A stretch of DNA of 64,000 nt, taken from positions 744,001-808,000 of the forward strand of contig CAVSCF010000005.1 of the NCBI GenBank assembly GCA_963726405.1. The letters run 5' to 3'. This document shows, piece by piece, positions 1 to 7,782 of this stretch. The stretch comes from JAOUJD01 sp963726405. Lineage in GTDB: Bacteria; Pseudomonadota; Gammaproteobacteria; Burkholderiales; Burkholderiaceae_F. The translations under genes were made by a program, and so were the position numbers. The notes below the pieces were generated by a model. It made no database searches, had not been told where the DNA came from, and saw only the letters and a list, made by a program, of their open reading frames with translations. Each line of letters starts with the position of its first letter. Position 1 is the first letter of the stretch.

Positions 1-238
1 TGCGCTTACCCACCGTCACGCCGAAACGCACGGTCGGATGTTCGCTGGGCGACCACGCCGCGGTCATCGACAGCCAGTGACGGGCTGCGCGCAGCGACTG
101 CGGCCGCGGCGCCGCCAGCACGGCGGCAAATTCGGATGGTCGTCGCAGACGCCGGGATGGACCGAAACGGCCGGTCCCGGTCGAGCGCGTCGCACCGGCA
201 GCACCATGGGGCTCATCGGGAACCGTCCCTGGCGGCAC
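1..238 (-). CDS. rnpA: RNase P protein component, 3' part cut by window edge
   Basis: Protein subunit of ribonuclease P, which helps the catalytic RNA trim tRNA 5' leaders. The minus-strand frame reads a basic segment with RRLRRPSEFAAVLAA, then a stretch ending VRFGVTVGKR, which is the usual RnpA layout just before the conserved RNR motif; that motif lies beyond the window edge. It sits directly downstream of rpmH on the same strand, as in most bacteria. The start is uncertain: a GTG at 238 would give an N-terminal extension of about 22 residues before the conserved part, and there is no clear ribosome binding site. The 17-base gap to rpmH suggests co-transcription. Confidence 0.85.
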   Translation of the reverse strand, partial: MPPGTVPDEPHGAAGATRSTGTGRFGPSRRLRRPSEFAAVLAAPRPQSLRAARHWLSMTAAWSPSEHPTVRFGVTVGKR

Positions 239-255
239 GCAAGCCGCGCCTGGCG

Positions 256-396
256 TCAGACCGCGAGGCGTTTGCGCCCCTTGGCGCGGCGGGCAGCGAT
301 CACGGCGCGGCCACCCCGGGACTTCATCCGGACGAGGAACCCGTGCGTGCGCGCGCGTTTGACTTTGGAGGGCTGGTAAGTGCGTTTGGTTGACAT
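256..396 (-). CDS. rpmH: 50S ribosomal protein L34
   Basis: A 46-residue, strongly basic protein beginning MSTKRTYQPSKVKRARTHGF and continuing through LVRMKSRGGR to the end RRAKGRKRLAV. This is the full L34 signature at the usual length. L34 is a small late-assembly protein of the large ribosomal subunit. The gene is divergent from dnaA and heads the rpmH-rnpA operon, the standard arrangement beside a chromosomal origin. ATG at 394-396 is the only sensible start. Confidence 0.97.
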   Translation of the reverse strand: MSTKRTYQPSKVKRARTHGFLVRMKSRGGRAVIAARRAKGRKRLAV

Positions 397-713
397 CGTT
401 CTTCCTTGGCGGTTGCCACGTCACGGGGTGGCAGCGAATCCGCTGGGTGATGCGAAGTGGGCGGCGACGGAGCGCTCGCGTGTCCTCGCGCAGGTCCTCA
501 TCGCTGTTTGCCGAGGCGCCGAGGACGGCGTCGCGCACGAAGGCGACATCGAGGAAACGTGCCGCTTCGCCGGCCAACGAAGGCCGCGGAGAAAAGCGCG
601 GTATTAGACGCGATGCAGCGAGACACTGTCAAACCACGGCCGCCCGCATCCCTTCACCGGCCGCGAGGAGGGTCCTTCGAGCCCCGTTCGGTGGACAACC
701 CGGGGGATAGGGT

Positions 714-722
714 TGTGGATAA
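714..722 (-). promoter_or_regulatory. Consensus DnaA box
   Basis: TGTGGATAA on the plus strand, the exact reverse complement of the consensus DnaA box TTATCCACA. It lies 303 bases upstream of dnaA and 318 bases upstream of rpmH. Likely bound by DnaA for dnaA autoregulation or as part of the origin. Confidence 0.75.
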
Positions 723-862
723 GTCCGTTTTGCGCCGCAGGACAGAAACTACCCTCCATGGCCGAGCGAATCCCGCAGACTGTAAGCGCCCGCTACCATA
801 GAACTCCTTGTTTCGGCGCGGGTTTAGGCAGGCGGCGAGGCCGTCTCGCGGGGGCCACAGCC

Positions 863-892
863 TGTGGATAACCCCGTCACTTCGGGTAGAAT
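863..892 (+). promoter_or_regulatory. Second consensus DnaA box overlapping a candidate dnaA promoter
   Basis: TGTGGATAA at 863-871 is a perfect DnaA box. A -10-like TAGAAT follows at 887-892, which would place the -35 region over the box. That geometry would let DnaA repress its own promoter, as is known for dnaA in other bacteria. The box is clear; the promoter assignment is inference, and a second -10-like element (TATAAA) lies near 1000. Confidence 0.5.
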
Positions 893-1024
893 GGCAGGCT
901 TCGTCGGGGTCATCGTACCGAGGGGATGCGAGCCACCGGCGACAGGGCGGAAGCGAAGCGCGGGCAGGCAGTACCGGCCCGGCCGGCTCTTCCGTGGAAT
1001 ATAAAAAGGCGGGACAAAACTTCA

Positions 1025-2389
1025 ATGCAGCACATCTGGCAAGACTGCTCGCGTCTCCTCGAGAACGAGCTGACCCCGCAGCAATTCTCGGCCTGGATCA
1101 AACCACTGAAAGCGCTCGACTTCGACGAATCGACCGCCACGCTGACCATCGGCGCGCCCAATCGCCTGAAGCTGGACGCCATCCGTTCCCAATTCTCGGA
1201 TCGCATCGCCCAAGCGGCCTCGCGGGTGGCGCAGCGGCCCGTGGCCATTGTCTTTGCCGTCGATGGCGCGTCGGCGCTGGCGGCCGTCCTGCGCTTCCCG
1301 GAAGCCGACAATGACGAAGTGCAAGCCGCTCCGCCCGAAGCGATGCCGGTCAATTCAGAGCAGTTCGAACGCAGCCGGCTGAACCCGAACCTGACGTTCG
1401 ACACGTTCGTGACCGGGAAGGCCAACCAACTGGCCCGCGCCGCCGCCATGCAGGTGGCCGAGAACCCGGGGGGCTCCTACAACCCGCTCTTTCTCTATGG
1501 CGGGGTGGGGCTCGGCAAGACGCACCTGATCCACGCAGTCGGCAACGGCATCCTGGCGCGCAAGCCGAACGCCAAGGTGCGCTACATCCATGCCGAGCAG
1601 TACGTGAGCGATGTCGTGCGTGCATACCAGCGCAAGGCGTTCGACGACTTCAAGCGGTACTACCACTCGCTCGACCTTCTGCTGATCGACGACATTCAGT
1701 TCTTCGCGGGCAAGGCGCGCACGCAGGAGGAGTTCTTCTACGCATTCGAGGCGCTCGTGGTCGGGCGCAAGCAGATCATCATCACGTCGGATACCTACCC
1801 CAAGGAACTGAAGGACATGGAGGACCGGCTCGTGTCCCGCTTCGCCTCGGGCCTGACGGTGGCCATCGAGCCGCCGGAGCTCGAGATGCGGGTGGCGATC
1901 CTGTTGCGCAAGGCGGAGGCCGAAGGGGTCGACCTCAAGGAGGACGTGGCCTTCTTCATCGCCAAGAACCTGCGCAGCAATGTCCGCGAACTGGAAGGCG
2001 CGCTGCGCAAGGTGATGGCGTACTCGTCGTTCCACGGGCGGGTCGTCACCATCGACGTGGCGCGCGAGGCACTCCGGGACCTGCTGTCGGCCTCGACCGG
2101 GCAGGTGACGGTGGAACTGATCCAGAAGACGGTCGCCGACTACTACAAGATCAAGGTCGCCGACATGTACAGCAAGCGGCGGCCGATCGCGATCGCATTG
2201 CCGCGCCAGGTGGCCATGTACCTGGCGAAGGAACTGACCCAGAAGAGCCTGCCCGAGATCGGAGAACTCTTCGGCGGACGCGATCACACCACCGTGCTGC
2301 ACGCGGTTCGCAAGATCGGCGGCGAGCGCAACAAGAATCCCGAGATGAATCACGCGCTGCACGTTCTCGAGCAGACGCTGAAGGGGTGA
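1025..2389 (+). CDS. dnaA: Chromosomal replication initiator protein DnaA
   Basis: The 454-residue AAA+ initiator binds DnaA boxes and melts the origin. The N-terminal domain begins MQHIWQDCSRLLENEL. Walker A GGVGLGKT is at about residues 159-166, Walker B LLLIDD at about 219-224, and the DNA-binding helix-turn-helix signature GGRDHTT at about 417-423. The ATG at 1025 is preferred over an upstream in-frame start at 926 because conserved homology begins exactly there and the upstream part looks like untranslated leader. Length matches betaproteobacterial DnaA. It is followed by dnaN and gyrB in the classic order. Confidence 0.98.
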   Translation: MQHIWQDCSRLLENELTPQQFSAWIKPLKALDFDESTATLTIGAPNRLKLDAIRSQFSDRIAQAASRVAQRPVAIVFAVDGASALAAVLRFPEADNDEVQAAPPEAMPVNSEQFERSRLNPNLTFDTFVTGKANQLARAAAMQVAENPGGSYNPLFLYGGVGLGKTHLIHAVGNGILARKPNAKVRYIHAEQYVSDVVRAYQRKAFDDFKRYYHSLDLLLIDDIQFFAGKARTQEEFFYAFEALVVGRKQIIITSDTYPKELKDMEDRLVSRFASGLTVAIEPPELEMRVAILLRKAEAEGVDLKEDVAFFIAKNLRSNVRELEGALRKVMAYSSFHGRVVTIDVAREALRDLLSASTGQVTVELIQKTVADYYKIKVADMYSKRRPIAIALPRQVAMYLAKELTQKSLPEIGELFGGRDHTTVLHAVRKIGGERNKNPEMNHALHVLEQTLKG

Positions 2390-2654
2390 CGTCGCAGGTG
2401 ACCGGTGCCCGGGATAACTCTCTGAAAGCCTGTGGAACGCTTGTGGACGGGTGTGGATGGATCGACGGTTGCGCACGCTGAGCCCGAAGTTGTCCCGTCC
2501 CTCCACAGCCGCCCCACAGGGCGCGTGCATGGGTGTACACAGGGCTCCATGCGCCGTAAGTGCATGACGGAACAGCGATACCGGCAGTTGTCCCCAGAAA
2601 CTGCCTTTACCTATTACTTAGTATCTTATTACTTAGAAGAAGAGGAAAGAAGAA
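2390..2654 (+). other. oriC: Candidate chromosomal origin (oriC) in the dnaA-dnaN gap
   Basis: This 265-bp gap holds DnaA-box-like cores TGTGGA at 2431, 2442 and 2452 (10-11 bp apart, one helical turn), inverted cores TCCACA at 2502 and CCCACA at 2513, and then an AT-rich tract at about 2605-2640. That tract has two direct copies of TATTACTTAG (2612-2621 and 2627-2636) and ends with TAG-AAG-AAG (2634-2642), which fits the published DnaA-trio pattern. The layout of boxes, then AT-rich unwinding element, is what an origin needs. None of the boxes is a full 9-mer consensus, so this remains a prediction. Confidence 0.55.
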
Positions 2655-3755
2655 ATGCAACTGGTCAAAGCCTCCCGAGACGCGTTGCTGAAACCACTGC
2701 AGGTCGTCAGCGGCATCGTCGAACGGCGGCAGACGTTGCCCATCCTGGCGAACATCCTCGTTCGCAAGGACGGTGAGCGGGTGTCGTTCACCGCGACCGA
2801 CCTCGAGATCCAGATCCAGACGAGCGCCGACATCGGGGCCGGCAAGGACGCGGCCGCCACGACGGTCGCCGCGCGCAAGCTGGTCGACATCCTGCGGGCC
2901 CTGCCGGAAGCCGACGTCGCGCTGTCGCTGTCGAACAAGAAATTGGCCATCGCCAGCGGCAAGAGCCGGTTCAACCTGCAGACGCTGGCGGCCGAGGAGT
3001 TCCCGACCGTTGCGCAGGCCGACTTCACCGCCGACTTCACGTTGGCGGCATCGACCTTGAAGTACCTGCTGTCGATGGTCCACTTCGCCATGGCGCAGCA
3101 GGACATCCGCTACTACCTCAACGGCATGCTGCTGGTGGTCGACGGCACCACCGTGCGTGCGGTCGCCACCGACGGCCACCGGCTGGCCCTGTGCGAAGTG
3201 ACCAAGGACGGCGCCTCCAGCAAGATCGAGGCGATCATTCCGCGCAAGACCGTGCTCGAACTGTCGCGTCTGCTGCCGGACTCCGACGATCCGGTGCGGG
3301 TGCAGATGGCCGCCAACCAGGTCAAGTTCAGTTTCGGCGACATCGAGCTCGTGTCGAAGCTGGTGGAGGGCAAGTTTCCCGACTACCAGCGCGTCCTGCC
3401 GGCTGCCAACACCAAGGTGTTCGCGATCGGACGCGAGGACCTGATGCACGCGCTGCAGCGCGCCGCCATCCTGACCACCGACAAGTTCAAGGGCGTGCGC
3501 ATGGTGCTCGCCACGGGCAGCCTGAAGATCACGTCGACCAATGCCGACCAGGAAGACGCGCAGGACGAACTCGAGATCGACTACACGGGCGACGGACTCG
3601 ACATCGGATTCAACGTCAACTATCTGCTCGACGTGCTCGCCAACCTGAAGAACGAGCAGATCAGTTTTTCCCTTGGCGATGCGCTCGGCAGCGCGCTGAT
3701 CACGATGCCCGACTCGGAGAAGTTCAAGTACGTCGTGATGCCGATGCGGATTTAG
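2655..3755 (+). CDS. dnaN: DNA polymerase III beta sliding clamp
   Basis: A 366-residue ring-forming clamp that tethers DNA polymerase III to DNA. The start MQLVKASRDALLKPLQVVSG and the internal run VVSGIVERRQTLPILANILV are typical DnaN, and the C-terminus PMRI resembles the conserved PMRL end. The strong ribosome binding site GAGGAAAG lies 8-12 bases before the ATG, immediately after the AT-rich tract of the candidate origin. Full length, intact, probably transcribed with dnaA or from a promoter in the gap. Confidence 0.98.
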   Translation: MQLVKASRDALLKPLQVVSGIVERRQTLPILANILVRKDGERVSFTATDLEIQIQTSADIGAGKDAAATTVAARKLVDILRALPEADVALSLSNKKLAIASGKSRFNLQTLAAEEFPTVAQADFTADFTLAASTLKYLLSMVHFAMAQQDIRYYLNGMLLVVDGTTVRAVATDGHRLALCEVTKDGASSKIEAIIPRKTVLELSRLLPDSDDPVRVQMAANQVKFSFGDIELVSKLVEGKFPDYQRVLPAANTKVFAIGREDLMHALQRAAILTTDKFKGVRMVLATGSLKITSTNADQEDAQDELEIDYTGDGLDIGFNVNYLLDVLANLKNEQISFSLGDALGSALITMPDSEKFKYVVMPMRI

Positions 3756-3770
3756 GCGGACTCGGTGTAC

Positions 3771-3850
3771 GCGACCGCTGCGCGGTCGCACGTGCACCTC
3801 GTCCGATCTGAAGTGCAAGACGGGCTTGGGGCGGCCCGGCGCCCGTCTTG
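3771..3850 (+). terminator. Two hairpins between dnaN and gyrB, the second terminator-like
   Basis: GCGACCGC (3771-3778) pairs with GCGGTCGC (3782-3789) over a 3-base loop, and CAAGACGGGC (3816-3825) pairs perfectly with GCCCGTCTTG (3841-3850) over a 15-base loop. The second is followed by ATTTC, only a weak U-run, and lies 36 bases before the gyrB ATG. It may terminate or attenuate transcription between dnaN and gyrB. Confidence 0.5.
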
Positions 3851-3886
3851 ATTTCAACAGCAAGCAAGAGAAGAGAGCGTCACCTG

Positions 3887-6427
3887 ATGTCAGCAGTACC
3901 GAATCCGCCGATGAATCAACCCAGTCCCAGCCAGCAGGAAGCCGACGGCAAGGCCGATTACGGCGCCAGCAGCATCCAGATCCTCGAGGGCCTCGAGGCG
4001 GTGCGCAAGCGCCCGGGGATGTACATCGGCGACACGCACGACGGCACCGGCCTGCACCACATGGTGTTCGAGGTCGTCGACAACTCCGTCGACGAGGCGT
4101 TGGCCGGGTACTGCGACGACATCATCGTCACCATCCACACCGACAACTCGATCTCGGTGGTCGACAACGGGCGCGGCATCCCGACCGGCATCAAGTTCGA
4201 CGACAAGCACGAACCGAAGCGGTCCGCGGCAGAGATCGCGCTGACCGAACTGCACGCGGGCGGCAAGTTCAACCAGAACAGCTACAAGGTGTCGGGCGGG
4301 CTGCACGGGGTCGGCGTTTCCTGCGTCAACGCGCTCAGCAAGTGGCTGCGCCTCACGATCCGCCGCGACGGCAAGGTGCACTACCTCGAGTTCCGCCAGG
4401 GCGCGGTCCAGGAACGCGTGGTGGAGACCATGAATTCGCCGGAGGGCCCGATCGCCGTGTCGCCGATGAAGGTCACGGGCCCGACCGATCGCCGCGGGAC
4501 CGAGGTGCACTTCCTGCCGGACGAGGAAATCTTCCTCAACGTCGACTTCCACTACGAGGTGCTGTCGAAGCGGCTGCGCGAACTTTCGTTCCTCAACAAC
4601 GGCGTGCGCATCAAGCTCGTCGACCAGCGCACGGCCAAGGAGGAGGACTTCGCGTTCTCCGGCGGCGTCAAGGGATTCGTGCAGTACATCAACCGGTCCA
4701 AGAACGTCCTGCACCCGAACATCTTCTATGCCAGCGGCGAATCGCTCACCGAAGTGCCGGTCGGCGTCGAGGTGTCGATGCAGTGGAACGACGGCTACAA
4801 CGAGAGCCTGCTCGCGTTCACCAACAACATTCCGCAGAAGGACGGCGGCACGCACATCACGGGCCTGCGCGCCGCAATGACGCGCGTGCTCAACAAGTAC
4901 ATCGAGCAGAGTGAGCTGGCCAAGAAGGCGCGCGTCGAGACCACCGGCGACGACATGCGCGAGGGCCTGACCTGCGTGCTGTCGGTCAAGGTGCCCGAGC
5001 CGAAGTTCAGTTCGCAGACCAAGGACAAGCTGGTGTCCTCCGAGGTGCGCCCGGCCGTCGAAGAGGTTGTCGCACGCGCACTTGAAAGCTACCTGCTCGA
5101 GCGCCCGACGGATGCCAAGATCATCTGCGGCAAGATCGTCGAGGCCGCCCGCGCGCGCGAGGCCGCCCGCAAGGCACGCGAGATGACGCGCAGGAAAGGC
5201 GTGCTGGACGGCGTCGGGCTTCCGGGCAAGCTGGCCGACTGCCAGGAGAAGGATCCGGCGGGCGCCGAGCTCTACATCGTCGAGGGCGATTCGGCCGGCG
5301 GCTCCGCCAAGCAGGGTCGCGACCGCAAGTTCCAGGCGATCCTGCCGTTGCGCGGCAAGGTGCTGAACGTCGAGAAGGCGCGCTTCGACAAGCTCATCGG
5401 CTCGGAGCAGATCGCCACGCTGATCACCGCGCTCGGCACCGGCATCGGGGCGCCCGATACGCCGGACGGCTTCAACATCGAGAAGCTGCGCTACCACCGC
5501 ATCATCATCATGACCGACGCCGACGTCGACGGCGCGCACATCCGCACGCTGCTGCTGACGCTGTTCTACCGGCAGATGCCGCAACTGGTCGAAGGCGGCC
5601 ACATCTACATCGCGCAGCCGCCGCTCTACAAGATCAAGAACGGCAAGGACGAGCGCTACATCAAGGACGACCCCGAACTCGCGCAGTACATGGTCACCGT
5701 CGCGCTCAAGGATGCGAAGCTGGTGCCGGCGGAAGGAGCGACGCCGATCGAAGGCAGTGCCCTCGAGGCGCTGGCCCGCCAGTTCCTGCTGGCCGATGCC
5801 GTGATCGAGCGCCTGGCGCGCGTGATGGACCGCGCCGCGCTGCATGCGCTCCTCGACGGCGTCGAACTGAACCTCGACGACACGGCGAGCGCCGAAGCAT
5901 CGGCCGCGCGCCTCACCGAAGCGCTCGGCAACTCGACCGTCCACGTCCATGCGCAGCACGACGCGGTGACCGACAAGCATCGCCTGCGCATCGAGCGCCG
6001 CCACCACGGCAACGCGAAGGTGAGCGTGATCGACGCCGACTTCGTGCACGGCGCCGACTATGCGGCGCTGAACGTCGCCTCACGCACCTTCAAGGGCATG
6101 ATCGGGGCCGGGGCAAGAGTCTTCCGAGGCAGCGGCGACAAGGAGAAGCAGGCCGCCGTCGCGAGCTTCGCCGAGGCTGTCGATTGGCTGATGAAGGAGG
6201 CCGACAGCGCCGTCAGCCGACAGCGCTACAAGGGCCTGGGCGAGATGAACCCCGGGCAATTGTGGGAGACGACCATGGATCCCGCGGTGCGCCGCATGCT
6301 GCGCGTGCAGATCGAGGATGCCATCGGGGCCGACCAGATCTTCACCACGCTGATGGGCGACGATGTCGAGCCCCGTCGGCAGTTCATCGAGACCAACGCG
6401 CTGTACGCGGGGAATATCGACGTCTAG
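3887..6427 (+). CDS. gyrB: DNA gyrase subunit B
   Basis: ATPase subunit of gyrase, which introduces negative supercoils with GyrA. The 846-residue protein shows the ATP-binding domain (LEAVRKRPGMYIGDT, then EVVDNSVDEA), the GHKL lid region GGLHGVGVSCVNALS, the TOPRIM motif EGDSAGGSAKQGRDRK and the metal-binding DADVDGAHI, and the C-terminal RYKGLGEMNP. It is somewhat longer than E. coli GyrB (804) because of the central insert common in this group. ATG 3887 is chosen over an upstream in-frame TTG at 3848 because AAGAGAG lies at ribosome-binding distance. Confidence 0.97.
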   Translation: MSAVPNPPMNQPSPSQQEADGKADYGASSIQILEGLEAVRKRPGMYIGDTHDGTGLHHMVFEVVDNSVDEALAGYCDDIIVTIHTDNSISVVDNGRGIPTGIKFDDKHEPKRSAAEIALTELHAGGKFNQNSYKVSGGLHGVGVSCVNALSKWLRLTIRRDGKVHYLEFRQGAVQERVVETMNSPEGPIAVSPMKVTGPTDRRGTEVHFLPDEEIFLNVDFHYEVLSKRLRELSFLNNGVRIKLVDQRTAKEEDFAFSGGVKGFVQYINRSKNVLHPNIFYASGESLTEVPVGVEVSMQWNDGYNESLLAFTNNIPQKDGGTHITGLRAAMTRVLNKYIEQSELAKKARVETTGDDMREGLTCVLSVKVPEPKFSSQTKDKLVSSEVRPAVEEVVARALESYLLERPTDAKIICGKIVEAARAREAARKAREMTRRKGVLDGVGLPGKLADCQEKDPAGAELYIVEGDSAGGSAKQGRDRKFQAILPLRGKVLNVEKARFDKLIGSEQIATLITALGTGIGAPDTPDGFNIEKLRYHRIIIMTDADVDGAHIRTLLLTLFYRQMPQLVEGGHIYIAQPPLYKIKNGKDERYIKDDPELAQYMVTVALKDAKLVPAEGATPIEGSALEALARQFLLADAVIERLARVMDRAALHALLDGVELNLDDTASAEASAARLTEALGNSTVHVHAQHDAVTDKHRLRIERRHHGNAKVSVIDADFVHGADYAALNVASRTFKGMIGAGARVFRGSGDKEKQAAVASFAEAVDWLMKEADSAVSRQRYKGLGEMNPGQLWETTMDPAVRRMLRVQIEDAIGADQIFTTLMGDDVEPRRQFIETNALYAGNIDV

Positions 6428-6439
6428 GGCTGTAGGTTT

Positions 6440-6463
6440 TGAGAAGACCTGCAAACCTTCTCA
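6440..6463 (+). terminator. Weak hairpin after gyrB
   Basis: TGAGAAG (6440-6446) can pair with CTTCTCA (6457-6463) over a 10-base loop, 13 bases past the gyrB stop. It lacks a following U-run, so a terminator role is tentative. A perfect palindrome GTTTGCAAAC follows at 6466-6475. Confidence 0.25.
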
Positions 6464-6604
6464 GCGTTTGCAAACAGGGCTGGGTGAGTGGGCTGGTAGA
6501 GGGGGTCGGGATGCGAAGGTGTTCCGGCCCCTTCGTCCTTTGGCTGCAGTCGGCCAGTCGCGGAGGACCGGTCCTGCATCACAAATGGCACTCGGGTTCG
6601 TTCA

Positions 6605-6610
6605 TATAAT
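6605..6610 (+). promoter_or_regulatory. -10 element upstream of the DUF1254 gene
   Basis: A perfect TATAAT lies 62 bases upstream of the ATG at 6672. I see no good -35 match at the usual spacing, so an activator may be needed; the AraC-type gene next door is a candidate, by inference. Confidence 0.4.
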
Positions 6611-6671
6611 CGCTCGGCCTGAGGGCGGCGCTGCCTCGGTGCGCACAAGAACGACCAATGAGGGGAATCGC

Positions 6672-7682
6672 ATGAAACTGCTCCGCGCTGCCAGTGCTGC
6701 CTGCCTCGTCCTGATCGCGTCCACGGGGTTTGCCGCTGAACCCACGATCGTGACGCGCGAGAATTTCATTCGCGCCGAGACCGACCGCATGTTCAGCGAC
6801 TTCCTGAAGTTGACGGGTGGAGTCAACCGCTGGCACCACATTCGCAGGCCTACCCCGCTCGACCAGCAAACCGTGGTTCGGATGAACCGCGACACCCTGT
6901 ATTCCGTTGCGATCGTTGACACGAGCGAGGGCGGCACCATCACGCTGCCCCCTAGCCCGGGCGGGCGCTACATGTCAGTGCATTTCATCGACAACGATCA
7001 CTACGACCTTGGCGTGATCTCAGCGCCTGGCGTCCATGCGCTGCCGAAGGGTAAGGGCCATGTGGCAGCCGCCGTCCGTATCCAGGTCTTCAATCCGAAC
7101 GACGCGAAGGAAGTGGCCGTTGTGAACGCGTGGCAGGACCGGCTGGCGGTCCATGCCAAGGGGGCGAAGTCCTTCAAGCCGGGCACCTGGGACAAGACGA
7201 GCATGGATGCGCTGCGGGCTGAACTTGAAGTTGGAGCCCGCCGCTTTCCGAACTTCGACAAGGCGATGATGCCCCGCGGGAAAGCGGACCCCGAGCAGCG
7301 CCTGTATGCCGCCGCTAGCGGCTGGGGTCTGCTGCCGGCGACGGAGGCCACCTATTTCTCGTACCCCGGCGGCCATCCGATGACGGTATGCCGCACCGCT
7401 ACCTACGCGGTGCCGAAAAACCGTGCGTTCTGGTCGATCACGGTCTACGACGCCAAAGGATTTATTGCGTCGGAAAACTCGATCGTGAACAGCAGCACCG
7501 TCAAGCTCAACAGCGATGGCACGTTCACCGTCTTCTTCGGATCCAAGGAACTCTGTGGCGATGTACGCAATCGCATCGACACGCCGGAGGGCTGGAACTT
7601 CATGATGCGTGTGTACCGGCCCGACCCGTCGGTTCTCAACGGCGGCTACAAGCTGCCACCCACGATCGCCGTAAAGGGCTAG
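6672..7682 (+). CDS. Exported DUF1254/DUF1214 protein (336 aa)
   Basis: Residues 1-22 form a signal peptide ending GFAA. The N-terminal half has features of DUF1254 (MNRDTLYS at about residues 76-83, then GRYMSVHFID), and the C-terminal half those of DUF1214 (NRAFWSITVYD, and GTFTVFFGSKE). Members of this family are periplasmic or outer-membrane-associated with no firmly established biochemical role that I can state. AGGGGA before the ATG supports the start. A second, longer member lies at 9137, with an AraC regulator between them. Function unknown; assignment to the family is confident. Confidence 0.85.
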   Translation: MKLLRAASAACLVLIASTGFAAEPTIVTRENFIRAETDRMFSDFLKLTGGVNRWHHIRRPTPLDQQTVVRMNRDTLYSVAIVDTSEGGTITLPPSPGGRYMSVHFIDNDHYDLGVISAPGVHALPKGKGHVAAAVRIQVFNPNDAKEVAVVNAWQDRLAVHAKGAKSFKPGTWDKTSMDALRAELEVGARRFPNFDKAMMPRGKADPEQRLYAAASGWGLLPATEATYFSYPGGHPMTVCRTATYAVPKNRAFWSITVYDAKGFIASENSIVNSSTVKLNSDGTFTVFFGSKELCGDVRNRIDTPEGWNFMMRVYRPDPSVLNGGYKLPPTIAVKG

Positions 7683-7782
7683 TGCGCGCAGGGCAGAAGC
7701 GCCTTGCTACCGCTTCGGGTCGCAAAGCGATGGTGGAGCGAAAGACGCTTTCCGGCGAGTAGCGGCCATCGACGTACTCGCT

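Larger units (their letters stand above)
397..1024. other. rpmH-dnaA intergenic region (628 bp)
   Basis: Divergent promoter region between rpmH and dnaA. I find no convincing gene here; the short reading frames are shadows. It holds two perfect DnaA boxes (listed separately), a degenerate third (GTGGACAAC at about 691), and promoter-like sequence in front of dnaA. It could be part of the origin, but it lacks an AT-rich unwinding tract like the one in the dnaA-dnaN gap. Confidence 0.6.

Noticed and set aside
926..1024. N-terminal extension of DnaA
   Set aside because: The extra 33 codons are not DnaA-like; conserved sequence begins at the ATG at 1025.
2432..2776. Forward frame across the dnaA-dnaN gap
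   Set aside because: It covers the candidate origin and the start of dnaN in another frame; no protein features.
3890..6049. A 719-codon frame antisense to gyrB
   Set aside because: Shadow of gyrB; His/Val/Arg-rich composition with no domain.
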